NCBI GenBank assembly: GCA_021234155.1 | Contig: JAJEKV010000022.1 | Coordinates: 8,403,961 to 8,467,960, forward strand | Direction: 5' to 3' | Length of the DNA stretch: 64,000 nt | Source: Isoetes taiwanensis | Taxonomy: Eukaryota; Streptophyta; Lycopodiopsida; Isoetales; Isoetaceae | In this document: positions 1-9,528 of the stretch, piece by piece | Position numbering within the stretch: the first letter of the stretch is position 1 | Layout of the letters: every line of letters begins with the position of its first letter | Made by a program: the position numbers and the translations under genes | The notes under the pieces: model-generated | Seen by the model: the letters and a program-made list of their open reading frames with translations, nothing else | What the model was told of the DNA's origin: nothing | Database searches by the model: none

Positions 1-80
1 TAGGAAAACTATTCATACCATAAGATATGGAAGTGGTGGTGTGCAGGTTATTACAATGAGACCAAGTATTTGAAGGAGAT

Positions 81-738
81 ATGGTGTTGTGTACAGTTCC
101 TCTTGGAGTTTTGAAGCGTAGAACTGTAACTAGTTTTGGGCGATTGGCTGACAACCCACCTAGAAGGGGAGAGGTCTTCCTCTTCTACAGTTATGCTGCA
201 GTATCCGGAGGTCCACTTCTAATTGCTCTTGTGGCTGGTGAAGCTGCTATAAACTTTGAGAAAATGCCATCTCTGAAGGCAATCCAGCGCATCTTATCTG
301 TTTTGAGAGGTATTCATCATCTGTTACTATTAAATATAGTTTCATCTGTCTTTAAAACATGTTTTTCTATAGCTTTAAAATTGGCTCATCAATCTTTGTC
401 TGTTTCTCTGCAGCAATTTATCAACCGAAAGGAATATCTGTTCCTGATCCCATGTGTGTAGATGATGGGGTATTGTTATGGATCATATTCTAATGTTGCA
501 ATTGGGGCATCTGGAGATGATTACGACATCTTGGCAGCAAGTGTAGGTGATAATCTCTTTTTTGCAGGCGAGGCAATTAGTCGTCGTTATCCTGCAACCA
601 TGCATGGTGCCTTTTTGAGTGGATTGAGGGAAGCTGGTAATATGGCAGCGCAAGCGGCAACAAAAGTGGCACCACCCAAGCTTCCAAAAGACGTTGCAAA
701 TAAGGGTCTAACTAATTTGGTCTCAATCAGTGGAACCT
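81..738 (+). pseudogene. LSD1-like histone demethylase fragment (FLD/LDL type), two exons
   Basis: The family comprises FAD-dependent amine oxidases that remove methyl groups from histone H3K4. The first exon (81-309) reads VLCTVPLGVLK, then skips about 30 family residues to a stretch ending in GEAAINFEKMP, and finishes at a GT donor. An intron of about 104 bases ends at ctgcag (411-413). The second exon contains [19 protein letters not shown] and [20 protein letters not shown], the conserved C-terminal FAD-binding region of plant FLD/LDL proteins. A frameshift near 455-470 separates VPDPMC from the CYGSYSN segment, so the open frames do not join. The SWIRM domain, N-terminal FAD fold and Tower domain are absent. 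The retained intron means genomic DNA was copied, not mRNA. A noisier copy lies at 51296-51955. Family identity is recognised from memory of conserved motifs. Confidence 0.85.
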
Positions 739-1024
739 CCTAGGGCGTGAGCCATTAGAGATACTTCGCCTTGCTGCAGGCCTTTGGTTCACTGAACGGA
801 GAGCTCTGATAACTTCGCTGCAGCTATTAGTTCGAGTATGGTTTTTTTTTTTTCTCTGTCAAGGTTTTCGTTGGAGAAGCTCAATTTCTGATGCAAACTT
901 ATGGCAGGGCAGGCTGTTGTGCTAGATGAAGAACTTGACCAGGAGTTTGTAGCTGATATTAGACAGTATGTAGAAGGCCTAATTCATTCTGGGCTGCGGA
1001 AATGCCTTAATTGCTCTCATTAAG
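739..1024 (+). pseudogene. NUP205-like nucleoporin fragment, two exons
   Basis: NUP205 is a large inner-ring scaffold protein of the nuclear pore complex. The exon at 739-825 encodes [20 protein letters not shown] and continues into a leucine-rich helix. After an intron of about 87 bases, the exon at 913-1024 encodes AVVLDEELDQEFVADIRQYV and continues toward a LIALIK end at a GT donor (AAG|GTACTC). A one-base frameshift near 1005 puts LIALIK out of frame. Only about 70 residues of a protein usually near 1800-1900 residues are present. The exon directly follows the LSD1-like coding segment without intervening spacer, so the two gene fragments are fused. Identity rests on recalled similarity to plant NUP205 (DUF3414) and is less certain than the LSD1 call. 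Confidence 0.65.
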
Positions 1025-2134
1025 GTACTCCAAATTTATGTCTTTTGACATTGAAGCCACCTCTGGACCTAAGCCATGATATTTGAAAGAAATAGAAAGA
1101 GAGAGCTTTATTAAACATGCAGGGAGACCCATAACTCCTCTAATATCATGAAATTCCCTTTTCTTTGGGGAAGCGTCTTTTGTTGTGACTCATCATCAAC
1201 AAGCTTCTACACCAAGTTCACTCCTTTGCATGGCAAGTTCATAAAGCAATACACATTTCTGGTTATAGTACTTCATGAGTTCTTTGCAAAGGTTGTTGGG
1301 TGCACGAAAGATAATGATTTCCCTTTTAATAGGTAGCAAATATTCTGATTTTCACAGGTTTAGTTTGATCAAAAATGAGTTCTTTTTTTTTTTGCGGGGA
1401 TGGAGTATATGTTCAACATGGTAGCTCTGAGAATGACAAATAGCTAGGTCTACATTTTAATATTATAGAAGCGCTTCATCAATGTAGGTGAGTTTTTATG
1501 CAAAATGTTGATGCAAAATGTATTTGTTGCAGATTCCATCTTGCTTAAAGAAGCATTATATATCTTCTTGCAGAACTAGAGTTTATGGAGCCTGCTCGAA
1601 ACAAGAAAATGGCATTCCAGGGAGTGTGAGCAATCTAGAAAAAAATTTTTGGCAATCTAGCGAGCAATTTACCAATGTTTATGCATAAAATCCACACTTA
1701 CGGCTGCAACAAAGGATAAATCATCTAAAAATTTGCTAGAACTTCGAAGACACGAAAAAATTACTAAACGGATCCTTTGGCGAATCCTTTGTCTTTGCTG
1801 AAATGCAGCCTGGGTAATGTCTTATCTTGGGGGAATAATAAGCAAAGAAACGAGAGGAAGCCGTAGGCGTATACTGCTGATGCCTGTGCTGCTGCCAAAG
1901 AGAAGATAAATTGTCACCCATTTGCATTTGCGGATTACTTTGTTTATACTTAACTATTGACAGATGTCATTGGAGTTGTCTTGAATGTTTGTGATGTGGG
2001 TCAAAAGAAAATATGATAATAAGGAGATTCCCAAGCGAGACATCACTATTTTAGATAGCAGGTACACTGTACAACTGCGAATATAAGTGAAGTCTTATTG
2101 TCATCCATTGCTAACAAAGGTGCATGTTCTGCAG
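1025..2134. other. Intronic or intergenic filler, no gene seen
   Basis: About 1.1 kb of AT-rich sequence between the NUP205-like and RPA1-like exons. Short open frames here have no recognisable family. It is conserved, with many small changes, in the 51-58 kb copy, so it travelled with the flanking exons. Confidence 0.5.
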
Positions 2135-2263
2135 CCAGAGTACTGTGGTTCTAAGCCTTTGGGGTGAATTTGCACTAAAAGATGGAGCAATGTTGTTGCA
2201 AATGCTCCATGACAAGCCAATAGTCGCAATTGCACATATTAGAGCAAAGAATTTCCAAGGCAA
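2135..2263 (+). pseudogene. RPA1 (RPA70) exon fragment, single-strand DNA-binding domain
   Basis: Replication protein A large subunit binds single-stranded DNA through OB folds in replication, repair and recombination. After a ttctgcag acceptor the exon reads STVVLSLWGEFALKDGAM, then a helix and KPIVAIAHIRAKNFQG. This matches the central OB-fold pattern (V-x-L-W-G-x-x-A, then hydrophobic strand and K-x-x-x-F-x-G) typical of RPA70 domain B. Only about 43 residues are present and no other RPA1 exon was recognised nearby. A degraded counterpart sits at 53099-53225. It could alternatively come from another RPA1 paralogue or RPA-like OB protein. Confidence 0.6.
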
Positions 2264-3663
2264 TTCGCGGTCATTTTTATGTCATTAAAGTACAATATTT
2301 GATGTTTGTGTGGTAATGCGCCAGCGAGGTCTCATTGTCAAAATTTGTGGCAGAGGGTGTTTTGGCGCCAATTATGGCGATGGATTTTATCAAAGCAGCG
2401 TGAACAGGTGGACAGGTGGACAGATTGCAGCACACCCATGCCGGATAAATGGATTATGGTTGCTATGGCCTGCAAACGAATAGATTCTTGATTGCTCCAG
2501 CCGCGTGTTTTCTTAAAAAAGTCCGGATGGTATTTAGATTTTCTATTTTGAGTCTTGGCAATTTTTTGGTACCATTGAAGCTATTTTCCAGCCAGAGGAT
2601 GCATATTTTCCTGCATATTCGAGTTTTCTCGGATGATCCAGTTCATGTGCACTTTGTTTTGACTTTGTAGAGAATGGATTGTCAATTTGCCCTTGCCCAT
2701 GGAAGTATTTAAGGCAAAATGTTGCTATTATGGCATTGTGGCCGGATTTACGTATTTATTGGCCCAAGCAAAACACGAAGCAAACATATAATACTGAATA
2801 TAGATAGACACTATGTCCGACCTACCAAAGAACGAAAAAGAAAATAAAAGCGAGATAATAGCGGAAGAGGAGGCCGACTTTGGCGGAACTATTTTAAAGG
2901 TATTTATCAACATCTATTTTCACAGTATGTCGATAGTTACGCATTTGGTAATAAATCGATGTTGTATTTGCTGCCGCAGGAATTGCACAATTCAAAAGAG
3001 ATCTCTAAAGTGGAAAATGAAAACTTGGATGGCAAGGTATTAAAAAAAAAAGTCTCGCAATGGATGAGGCTAGAGAAAAGCCGGAAGTGCACATGGAAAG
3101 GCAATGATTGTAAATGTTGTTTGTAAAAGCGGGGTTTGTTCGTTGATGCTTATAATTGTTCATTTAGCTTCTTTGGAGGTCTTTTACCTATGGAGGCGAC
3201 GACCTCTGGTTTTGAGTTCAAAGCTGCGAGGGGCCAATAAATTTCTTGTCATGCCGGATCTGCTTTATGTGTACTTGTTAAGTTTTATTCATGACATTAT
3301 AGCAATTGTACCTCACATGCATATTAATGTGAAAGAACCTGCATTGCCCATAGAGAGAGTTATGATTCTTTGCTGTTTTTAACATTCAGGTTTTGCAAGG
3401 ATTTCCTTGACATTTCCCCCAGATCTTTGAAATGGATGCTCTTTCGGCTATGCATGACGGAGTTTGTCTGTTTATTCTGTAAATGTTGCTTCCGGCTATG
3501 GCGAGGCTCTGGCAATTTGTTTGCAGTGAATTGTGGGCGCTCCCTTATATTGCTTTTGCACTGAACAACTTAAAAGCATGCATTCCAGAAATATTATCTC
3601 AAATCAGATGTCTTTATAAAAGGTGGTGGTTAGGCAATGTAAAAGGAATGTCATAATAATACA
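2264..3663. other. Unassigned segment with an exon-like piece near 2814-3035
   Basis: Most of this stretch shows nothing recognisable. Around 2814-2899 a frame reads MSDLPKNEKENKSEI and then an acidic EEEADFGGTILK, followed by a possible GT donor. After a ctgccgcag acceptor near 2978 a second piece reads ELHNSKEISKVENENLDG. The charged composition and splice-like borders suggest exons of an unidentified lysine/glutamate-rich protein. I do not recognise the family. The same pieces are visible in degraded form near 53765-54000. Confidence 0.35.
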
Positions 3664-4702
3664 GGCAAGATATCAATGCAGGACCATGAGACAACTTTAA
3701 AAGCTATCTATATGGCTGAAGGTCTTAAAAGCTCTATTTCAGGAGTTGATGAAGTGGGGTTGATCATGTCATGCACCAGCTTCTATGCTGAACAAGGAGG
3801 TCAGGCAATGATCGATTCTTTATGATGATTTTGTCCTACCAGGTATCAGGTTAAGCATTTTGCTAAAACTTTGGTTGAAGTATGTTTTTCTTTCTAGTTC
3901 TGTCTCTTGAGGTAGTAGATCTAATCAGAGATGCTTTTTCCATTTTTTTTTTATTTTGGACCAAAAGATGCTATTGGTAACCTAGCTTCAAAATATATTT
4001 CAACATGCTTACCCATTGTATGCCTACAAATTTATGACAGTGGATCATTATTAATTTCAATCGCAACTTTTGAAGTAAAGAATACTCAAATCTATGGCGA
4101 TTACGTCTTGCACATAGGAGCACTTTTAGATTCAAATGATCAGATTTTTGTTGGCAATAAAGTTATTGCTAAGGTGCTCTATCCAGAATGATCTTAATTT
4201 TATAGACCTTTGATTGTCTTTTTGCTTTAAACTGAGGAGCAACTTGCATGCTTGAGATTAACAATCTTGACATGACTTAGGTTGACTACAAAAGACGGGC
4301 AAAGGTCGCACCTAATCATACATGCACACATCTATTGAATTATGCTCTTTCATGAATGATGCCCAGGCTGATGTAATTTATTTAAGCGAACCTTGATTGT
4401 TTGACTGCAGGAGGTTCTTGGTAACCATGTCGACCAGAAGGGATCATTAGTTGCCCCAGATAAGCTGCGATTTGACTTCTTGCATGGTACGATAAATGCT
4501 TTTCCAGCGAGATTGAAGCTCATCATGGTCTGCTTATATAGTTTCTGAATGATAGGTAAACCTATCGATCCAAAGGATTTGGAAAGAATAGAATCCATTG
4601 TTGTTAAGCAAATCAAGGATGAGCTTCCAGTATATGCAAAGAAAGCAAGCCTTGAGGATGCTAAACAGATAATAGGTTTAAGAGCTGTGTTTTCAGAGAC
4701 GA
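3664..4702 (+). pseudogene. Alanyl-tRNA synthetase fragment, five exons
   Basis: AlaRS charges tRNA-Ala; the pieces come from the middle and editing regions of the enzyme. Exon 3664-3804 ends in TSFYAEQGGQ, the hallmark preceding the editing domain. Exon 4041-4173 contains FEVKNTQIYGDYVLHIGALL. Exon 4281-4353 contains VDYKRRAKVAPNHTCTHLLN, with the HTxTHLL zinc/editing motif. Exon 4411-4486 reads [20 protein letters not shown] and then FDFLH. Exon 4556-4702 contains [20 protein letters not shown] and ends in GLRAVF. The exon order is that of the real gene and introns are kept. The first exon is followed by GC rather than GT. The aminoacylation core and the C-Ala domain are absent, so this cannot make a working enzyme. 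A poorer copy lies near 54600-55655. Confidence 0.85.
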
Positions 4703-6160
4703 GCATTTCCTGTTATTAACAGTGTTCTTGATTCAAGAGCAGAATCCTAATGATAAACCATCAATCATCCTCATGTGGAGTGGACATTATTGTTGGCAAT
4801 TGTTTACTTGAGGTAGAGCATTAAGAGTGGCGACAGCCTTTAGTCTGCCAGGAGACTAGGAATGTTGTCCCAATTGCATCCGAGCTCACAGAACTCTAAA
4901 TCTGCCAGTTTGCAACATGGAGGCTCTGCGGGTGGACTGGAAATTCCATAGCCAGCAAAATCTTGCTTCTTTTGTTGAAGTCTGTTCAATATTATGGTCC
5001 TTTTTTTGGATCTAGGAATTCTTCTTGTGTATAAGGAATCTGGAAAGGCCAGCGGCATATTTATTTTTAATAAATATGAGATGTTGTGATGCTCAAGTTT
5101 TTTACGTTTTGTTTACATAGGCGTGCATGATTGCAGAAAAACCATACTATCCCCCAGAGCTTGCCACACATGAGGCATCAAAGTTTAAACTTGGTGCGTG
5201 TTCAATTGGTTATTGGAAATGATGCTAATTATGCTTGCACGTCTTATTTGGATGCACAGTTCTTGATCTAGCCTACCCAGAAGAAGAAATGTGACATTCT
5301 GTGCGCACTAATAAGTTTTGTGATTTAAAGCACTATTTACCAATAAATTGGCATGTTACGTTGTAAATAGTTGTTCTCTATTGATCATTGACGTTCCAGC
5401 ATTTGGTCTTTCACTATTGCACCACCCTTCTAGGAGATCTCTTTCTCTATTGTACCACCCTTCTAGGAGATCTCTGGTTAAGCATTCTGGTTGAACGAGC
5501 TTTTGACAATCATGTATTTGTGAAAATCCTTTCTATTCCTTGAGTATGTTATGCAAATAACTTGCGACACGAAATAGTTGAATTATGTCGTACATGTTGC
5601 CATTGGCGTTTTTTTTTTTTTTTTTTTTTTTTTTGTTGTGTGTGAGAAAGGTGAGAGTTTGGGAATTCATTAGTAAAGAATAATGCCATTATGCTGAATT
5701 TTTTTGTGAATTCAAGAATTTTATTGACAAGCTCACAACATGCCTAGAGAATATTGCTAATGTTTGTGTTAGTGCGAATGCAAATTTCACCACATGGTAT
5801 GTTCCTTCAAAATATTATTTGACAGTTAAAACTTCTCCATCCATAGAACAAGAACGAATAAATGGTCCTCCTTTTGGAATTTCCAAATTGCTATTCTCTT
5901 GGATTTCGCCTAGTCATTTTAGACATTGTTGAGTGGCACCAAATATATTTGTTTGAGACATTGTTGAGTGGCATAATTCTAGACATAGCTCACGCCATGC
6001 TACATTTTTATCTTTTTTGAATTAACTCTAGCATATTTGCTTTACATACAACATCTTTTGATGTATTTGTACATTGTGTTTGTGTGGTGTAAATGTACCC
6101 TAATATGCCACATGAAAGATATTGATCACAACCCCAATGTTTCATTGTTATATCTTTGGT
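4703..6160. other. No gene recognised
   Basis: AT-rich sequence downstream of the AlaRS fragment. It contains a long T run near 5610-5634 and a short tandem duplication (5412-5473). None of the small open frames resembles a known family. It is part of the segmental duplication. Confidence 0.5.
5412..5473. repeat. 34-bp tandem duplication
   Basis: Two adjacent copies of a segment carrying ACCACCCTTCTAGGAGATCT, offset by about 34 bases. A partly degraded version is present near 56350-56410 in the second duplication copy. Confidence 0.7.
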
Positions 6161-6164
6161 CGAC

Positions 6165-6420
6165 AAGATTTGGCTATTAAATCTTACAAGACCATTAACT
6201 GAACTATAGACTAATCTTATGCCCACCTCCCATTTGCATCTCTGCCCACACGTGCAAACATTTAGAAACATTTTCACACATCTATTTAACCACACTTCAT
6301 GTACATTGGTTTTAACTACCCATTACATTTACAAGCTTCGACAATGCCAAAGCGTTATAAATAAGTAAACTACCATTGTCCTAAAGCAATAACTAATATC
6401 CTAAACTCTACACACTCCAT
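6165..6420. repeat. Dispersed repeat R2, copy 1
   Basis: The segment starting GATTTGGCTATTAAATCTT matches 21273-21535 in the same orientation, with shared blocks such as TTTAACTACCCATTACATTT and ATATCCTAAACTCTACACA. A third copy (57068-57310) belongs to the segmental duplication. There is no coding potential. It is probably part of an unclassified transposon or long terminal repeat. Confidence 0.7.
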
Positions 6421-6796
6421 TACCCTTTCTAGAGTTAGTACGGTAATGGTGTAATTCAAATAAGATGCCATGGAACTTCGGCTTAAAATGTGGAGTGTTA
6501 AATTATTTTGCAAGTGATAAAATGACCTAGGGTAACTAACAAAATTTTCACAAGTCTCTCTACCAAAAATTGCCCAAGACATTTTTGATCATTATTTGGC
6601 CAATATTTTGGGTGGGAGTTTGACTAGAGGTTTGATAGAAATGGAAGCAAAAAATTAACCATGAGTTTCACCGGATCTTGATAGAGAGTTGATTAAGCAG
6701 TACAACTTTCACTTTAACTTAAGTAGCCTTAATAGAATCTTTGGTAACTTAGAAATCTTATAGAAATTTGGAAAGTTTATACTTCCCAGTATGTAC

Positions 6797-6827
6797 ATTC
6801 GACTTAGATCCTCCCTCATAGTACAAA

Positions 6828-6892
<65 letters not shown>

Positions 6893-6925
6893 TGGTTCTA
6901 CTATGAGGGACTTATATACAAAAAT
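6797..6925. repeat. (AT)n array flanked by short inverted repeats
   Basis: A pure AT array (6831-6891) is flanked by TCCCTCATAGTA on the left and its reverse complement TACTATGAGGGA on the right. The array and arms together form a potential cruciform. The array marks the right end of the 6.8-kb duplication. Confidence 0.75.
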
Positions 6926-6984
6926 TCTACTTGAGGGGGCCTAAGCCAATGCAAGAGTCATTCAATGAAGATTCTATAAGCATT

Positions 6985-7806
6985 TCCCTAGGCTCTTTAT
7001 GAATCCTATGTTAACAAAGATTCTTTTAGAATCTCCTAGATTTCAAAAGATTATGCCAAGATTCTCCAAGATTCTATAGAGATTCCCCTAGATTCTATGA
7101 AGATTTCCCTAGATTTCCCAAGATTCTATCAAGATTCTTAAAGATTTTATGAACATTCCCTTAATTCCCCTAGGTTCCCAAAGATTCTCTTGATATTCGT
7201 CTAGATTCCCAAAGATTATCCCAAGACTCCTCTAGATTCCCCAAAATTCTATGTAGTTCTATTGAATTCTCCAAGATTTGATGAAGATTCTCCTAGATTC
7301 CTTTAGATTATAGGAAAATTCTCCATGATTCTCCAAGATTCCATCATGATTTCACTAGATTCTCAAAGCTTTTAGAAAGATTCCTTTAGATTCCCAAAGA
7401 TTCTCTTAAGATTCCTCTATTCTCTAAGATCCTATGAAGATTCCCTTAGACTTGACATGATTCCATCAAGATTCCTCTAGATTCTTAAAGATTCTATAAA
7501 GATTCCCTTGGATTCCCTTAAATTCTCAAAGATTCTCTCGTGATTCCTATAGATTCCCGTTGATTTTCCAAAGATTCTCTTGAGATTCCTTTGATTTCAA
7601 GATTCTCTTGAGATTCCCATAGATTCCCAAAGATCCTCTTGAGATTCCCATAGATTCCCTAAGATTCTCTTGAGATTCCTTTAGATTCTCTAAGATTCTA
7701 TGAAGATTCACCTAGATTCTCCAAGATTGCATCAGGATTCCTCTAGATTCTCCAAGTATTTATGAAGATTCCTTTAGATTCTCTGAGATTCCTATGGATT
7801 CCCTTA
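6985..7806. repeat. AGATTC-rich tandem array, about 31-bp unit
   Basis: The region is made of degenerate copies of AGATTC spaced 9-12 bases apart. The best-ordered part (about 7585-7790) has a 31-bp unit with three AGATTC sub-motifs, of the type AAGATTCTCTTGAGATTCCC followed by a variant of ATAGATTCCCT. Divergence rises toward the left end. There is no open frame of note. It resembles a decayed minisatellite. Confidence 0.8.
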
Positions 7807-7991
7807 GAGTTCGATCACATTGGCTCCAACTACAACGGAACTGTGCCAAACCACCACTCATTGAAAGCTCTCGATGAGAGGAGTCCAATGGCGTGGGTCC
7901 CACCTTCATCCGACCCCTCTACTGCAAGCTATGTACCTTTGAATGTGATTAAACAGAAGGAAGCTTCATAGAAAGTCCACTCATAAATGCT

Positions 7992-8388
7992 TTGCCACCT
8001 CATTACCTTTTTTATTAATGAGGGTGACACCTCACCTCCTTTAAAAAAAAAATCAATTTAATATTAAAAAGTCAATGGCTAAGATTTATGCTCACCTTTT
8101 GATCTAACGGTTAAGATCTGCTACACCAAAGTCACTTTAAAGGACCTTCCTTGCACCTTCCTCATAAAAAACCAAGGGCTAGGATTTATCCTCCCCTTTT
8201 GATCCAACGGTCCAGGGATGTGGTGCATGCCCCCATGCATGACCCATGCATGCCTCCATGCATGCCCATCATATCGAGGGCCCAAATTGCGCCACCTCTT
8301 ATTCCCCAAGGGTGAACGGCCGAGATGACAACTTTATATAAAATGTCCACGATGCCCATAGCATGTGATATACGTGTATATATATTAA

Positions 8389-8476
<88 letters not shown>

Positions 8477-8908
8477 ATTATATATATATACAATTATATT
8501 ATGGGTCCTATGGGGGGGTGAAAGTTTGTAGAGATTATTCCTGGCCGTCGATTTTCTGAGGTGTCGCGACAATGGCCCTTGGATTTGATGGGGGGGCATG
8601 CATGGGGCATGGATGGGGCATGCACCCCATCCCTGGGCCGTCGATCGGGCACGTGAGAAATCGTGGCCCTTGATTTTTTTTAGGGAAGGTGCAAGGAAGG
8701 TGCCTTGCTTTATTTGGGGCTTTTGATTTTGGCCGTTGGATTTTTAGGGATTTGATCTAGGCCGTCCGTAAAAAAGTCAATGATATTAAATGCCACCATA
8801 AATGGCCCCTTATTTGGGGCTTTTGATCTAAGCCCTTGGATTTAGGGGTTTGATCTTGGCCGTTCATACAAAGGTCCTTAAATTAAATGCTATCCTAAGA
8901 GGTGGCAA
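7992..8908. mobile_element. Inverted-repeat (foldback-type) element with (AT)n core
   Basis: The left arm (7992-8390) and right arm (8475-8908) are imperfect reverse complements. The left end reads TTGCCACCTC and the right end GAGGTGGCAA. Internal matching blocks include the GCATGCATGG-rich segments near 8225-8265 and 8594-8620, and GGAAGGTGCAAGGAAGGT at 8683-8702 against its complement near 8140-8160. The centre is a pure (AT)n array (8391-8474). No transposase frame is present, so it would be non-autonomous. Long arms suggest a Mutator-like or foldback element, but I found no convincing 8-11 base target duplication. Related partial copies are at 15156-15668, 49396-49612 and 58494-58700. Confidence 0.7.
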
Positions 8909-9094
8909 CATCTTATATGTTCTTATATGTTGTTTCCCTAGTTTTTCTTAAAGGTTTTAATGGTGGCGTGCCAAATTTTCGTGCCTCAGAAGCAATTTCA
9001 TCTACACCGTGGGCGCGTATTGGCACTGGGCAATTCGCCCTTCATCATCTTTCGGGTCATTTTTCGCCTCACAATCGACTGGATTACTGTGTCA

Positions 9095-9307
9095 ATGGGC
9101 TGTTTTGCTTGCTTTGGTTCCAAGAAACATGATCGTAAACCTCTCCGGGGTGATGACATTTCTAAAGAAGGACAGGGGCACGGATCTTATGATGAGCTTT
9201 CAAGATATGGGATTGATGAAACAGATTTTGATTTTCGAAAAGCTAGAGGATTAAAAACGAGTTTGATTAGTCGTCGGAATCGTTTGCCGCGGAACCCCCT
9301 TGTTTAG
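9095..9307 (+). pseudogene. First-exon-like ORF with acylation motif MGCFACFG, family uncertain
   Basis: A 70-residue frame begins MGCFACFGSKKHDRKPLRG and ends in a basic stretch with SLISRRNRL. A glycine at position 2 plus cysteines at 3 and 6 is a classic N-myristoylation and S-acylation signal, seen at the start of many plant receptor-like cytoplasmic kinases. No kinase domain follows; dihydroxyacetone kinase exons start 220 bases downstream and belong to a different protein. It is probably a captured first exon, but could be a chance frame. Confidence 0.3.
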
Positions 9308-9528
9308 AGAACAAAACCCAGGTTTTAAGCTATCAGAAGTGTCAGTTAGCATTTTGTTGTCAAGGCCAATGTTATCTGTGAAGTGGCTGCTTCGTTCAGG
9401 ATTTCTGTCATTTATGAGAAGTAGTAGCTTCACCGGCCTGCAAAGCATCTGAGGCAAAGGTATGGCGTCATGTGCTACCTATAGTTATGCTATTTGACAG
9501 ATGGTTTGTTTTGCATCTGCTTTCACAG

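Larger units (their letters stand above)
1..6832. repeat. Segmental duplication, copy 1
   Basis: This block matches 51203-57716 in the same orientation, over exons, introns and intergenic DNA alike. It starts at or before the window edge and ends exactly where an (AT)n array begins. It holds LSD1-like, NUP205, RPA1 and alanyl-tRNA synthetase exon fragments, all on the plus strand. Copy 1 is the cleaner version, with longer intact reading frames and better splice sites. Whether this is a real duplication or one locus assembled twice is open. The second copy abuts an N gap and its differences are indel-rich, which favours an assembly explanation. Confidence 0.85.

Noticed and set aside
8299-8531. 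Open frames encoding long (YI)n runs, also at 31595-31855 and 34105-34347
   Set aside because: They are translations of (AT)n arrays on either strand and do not represent genes.
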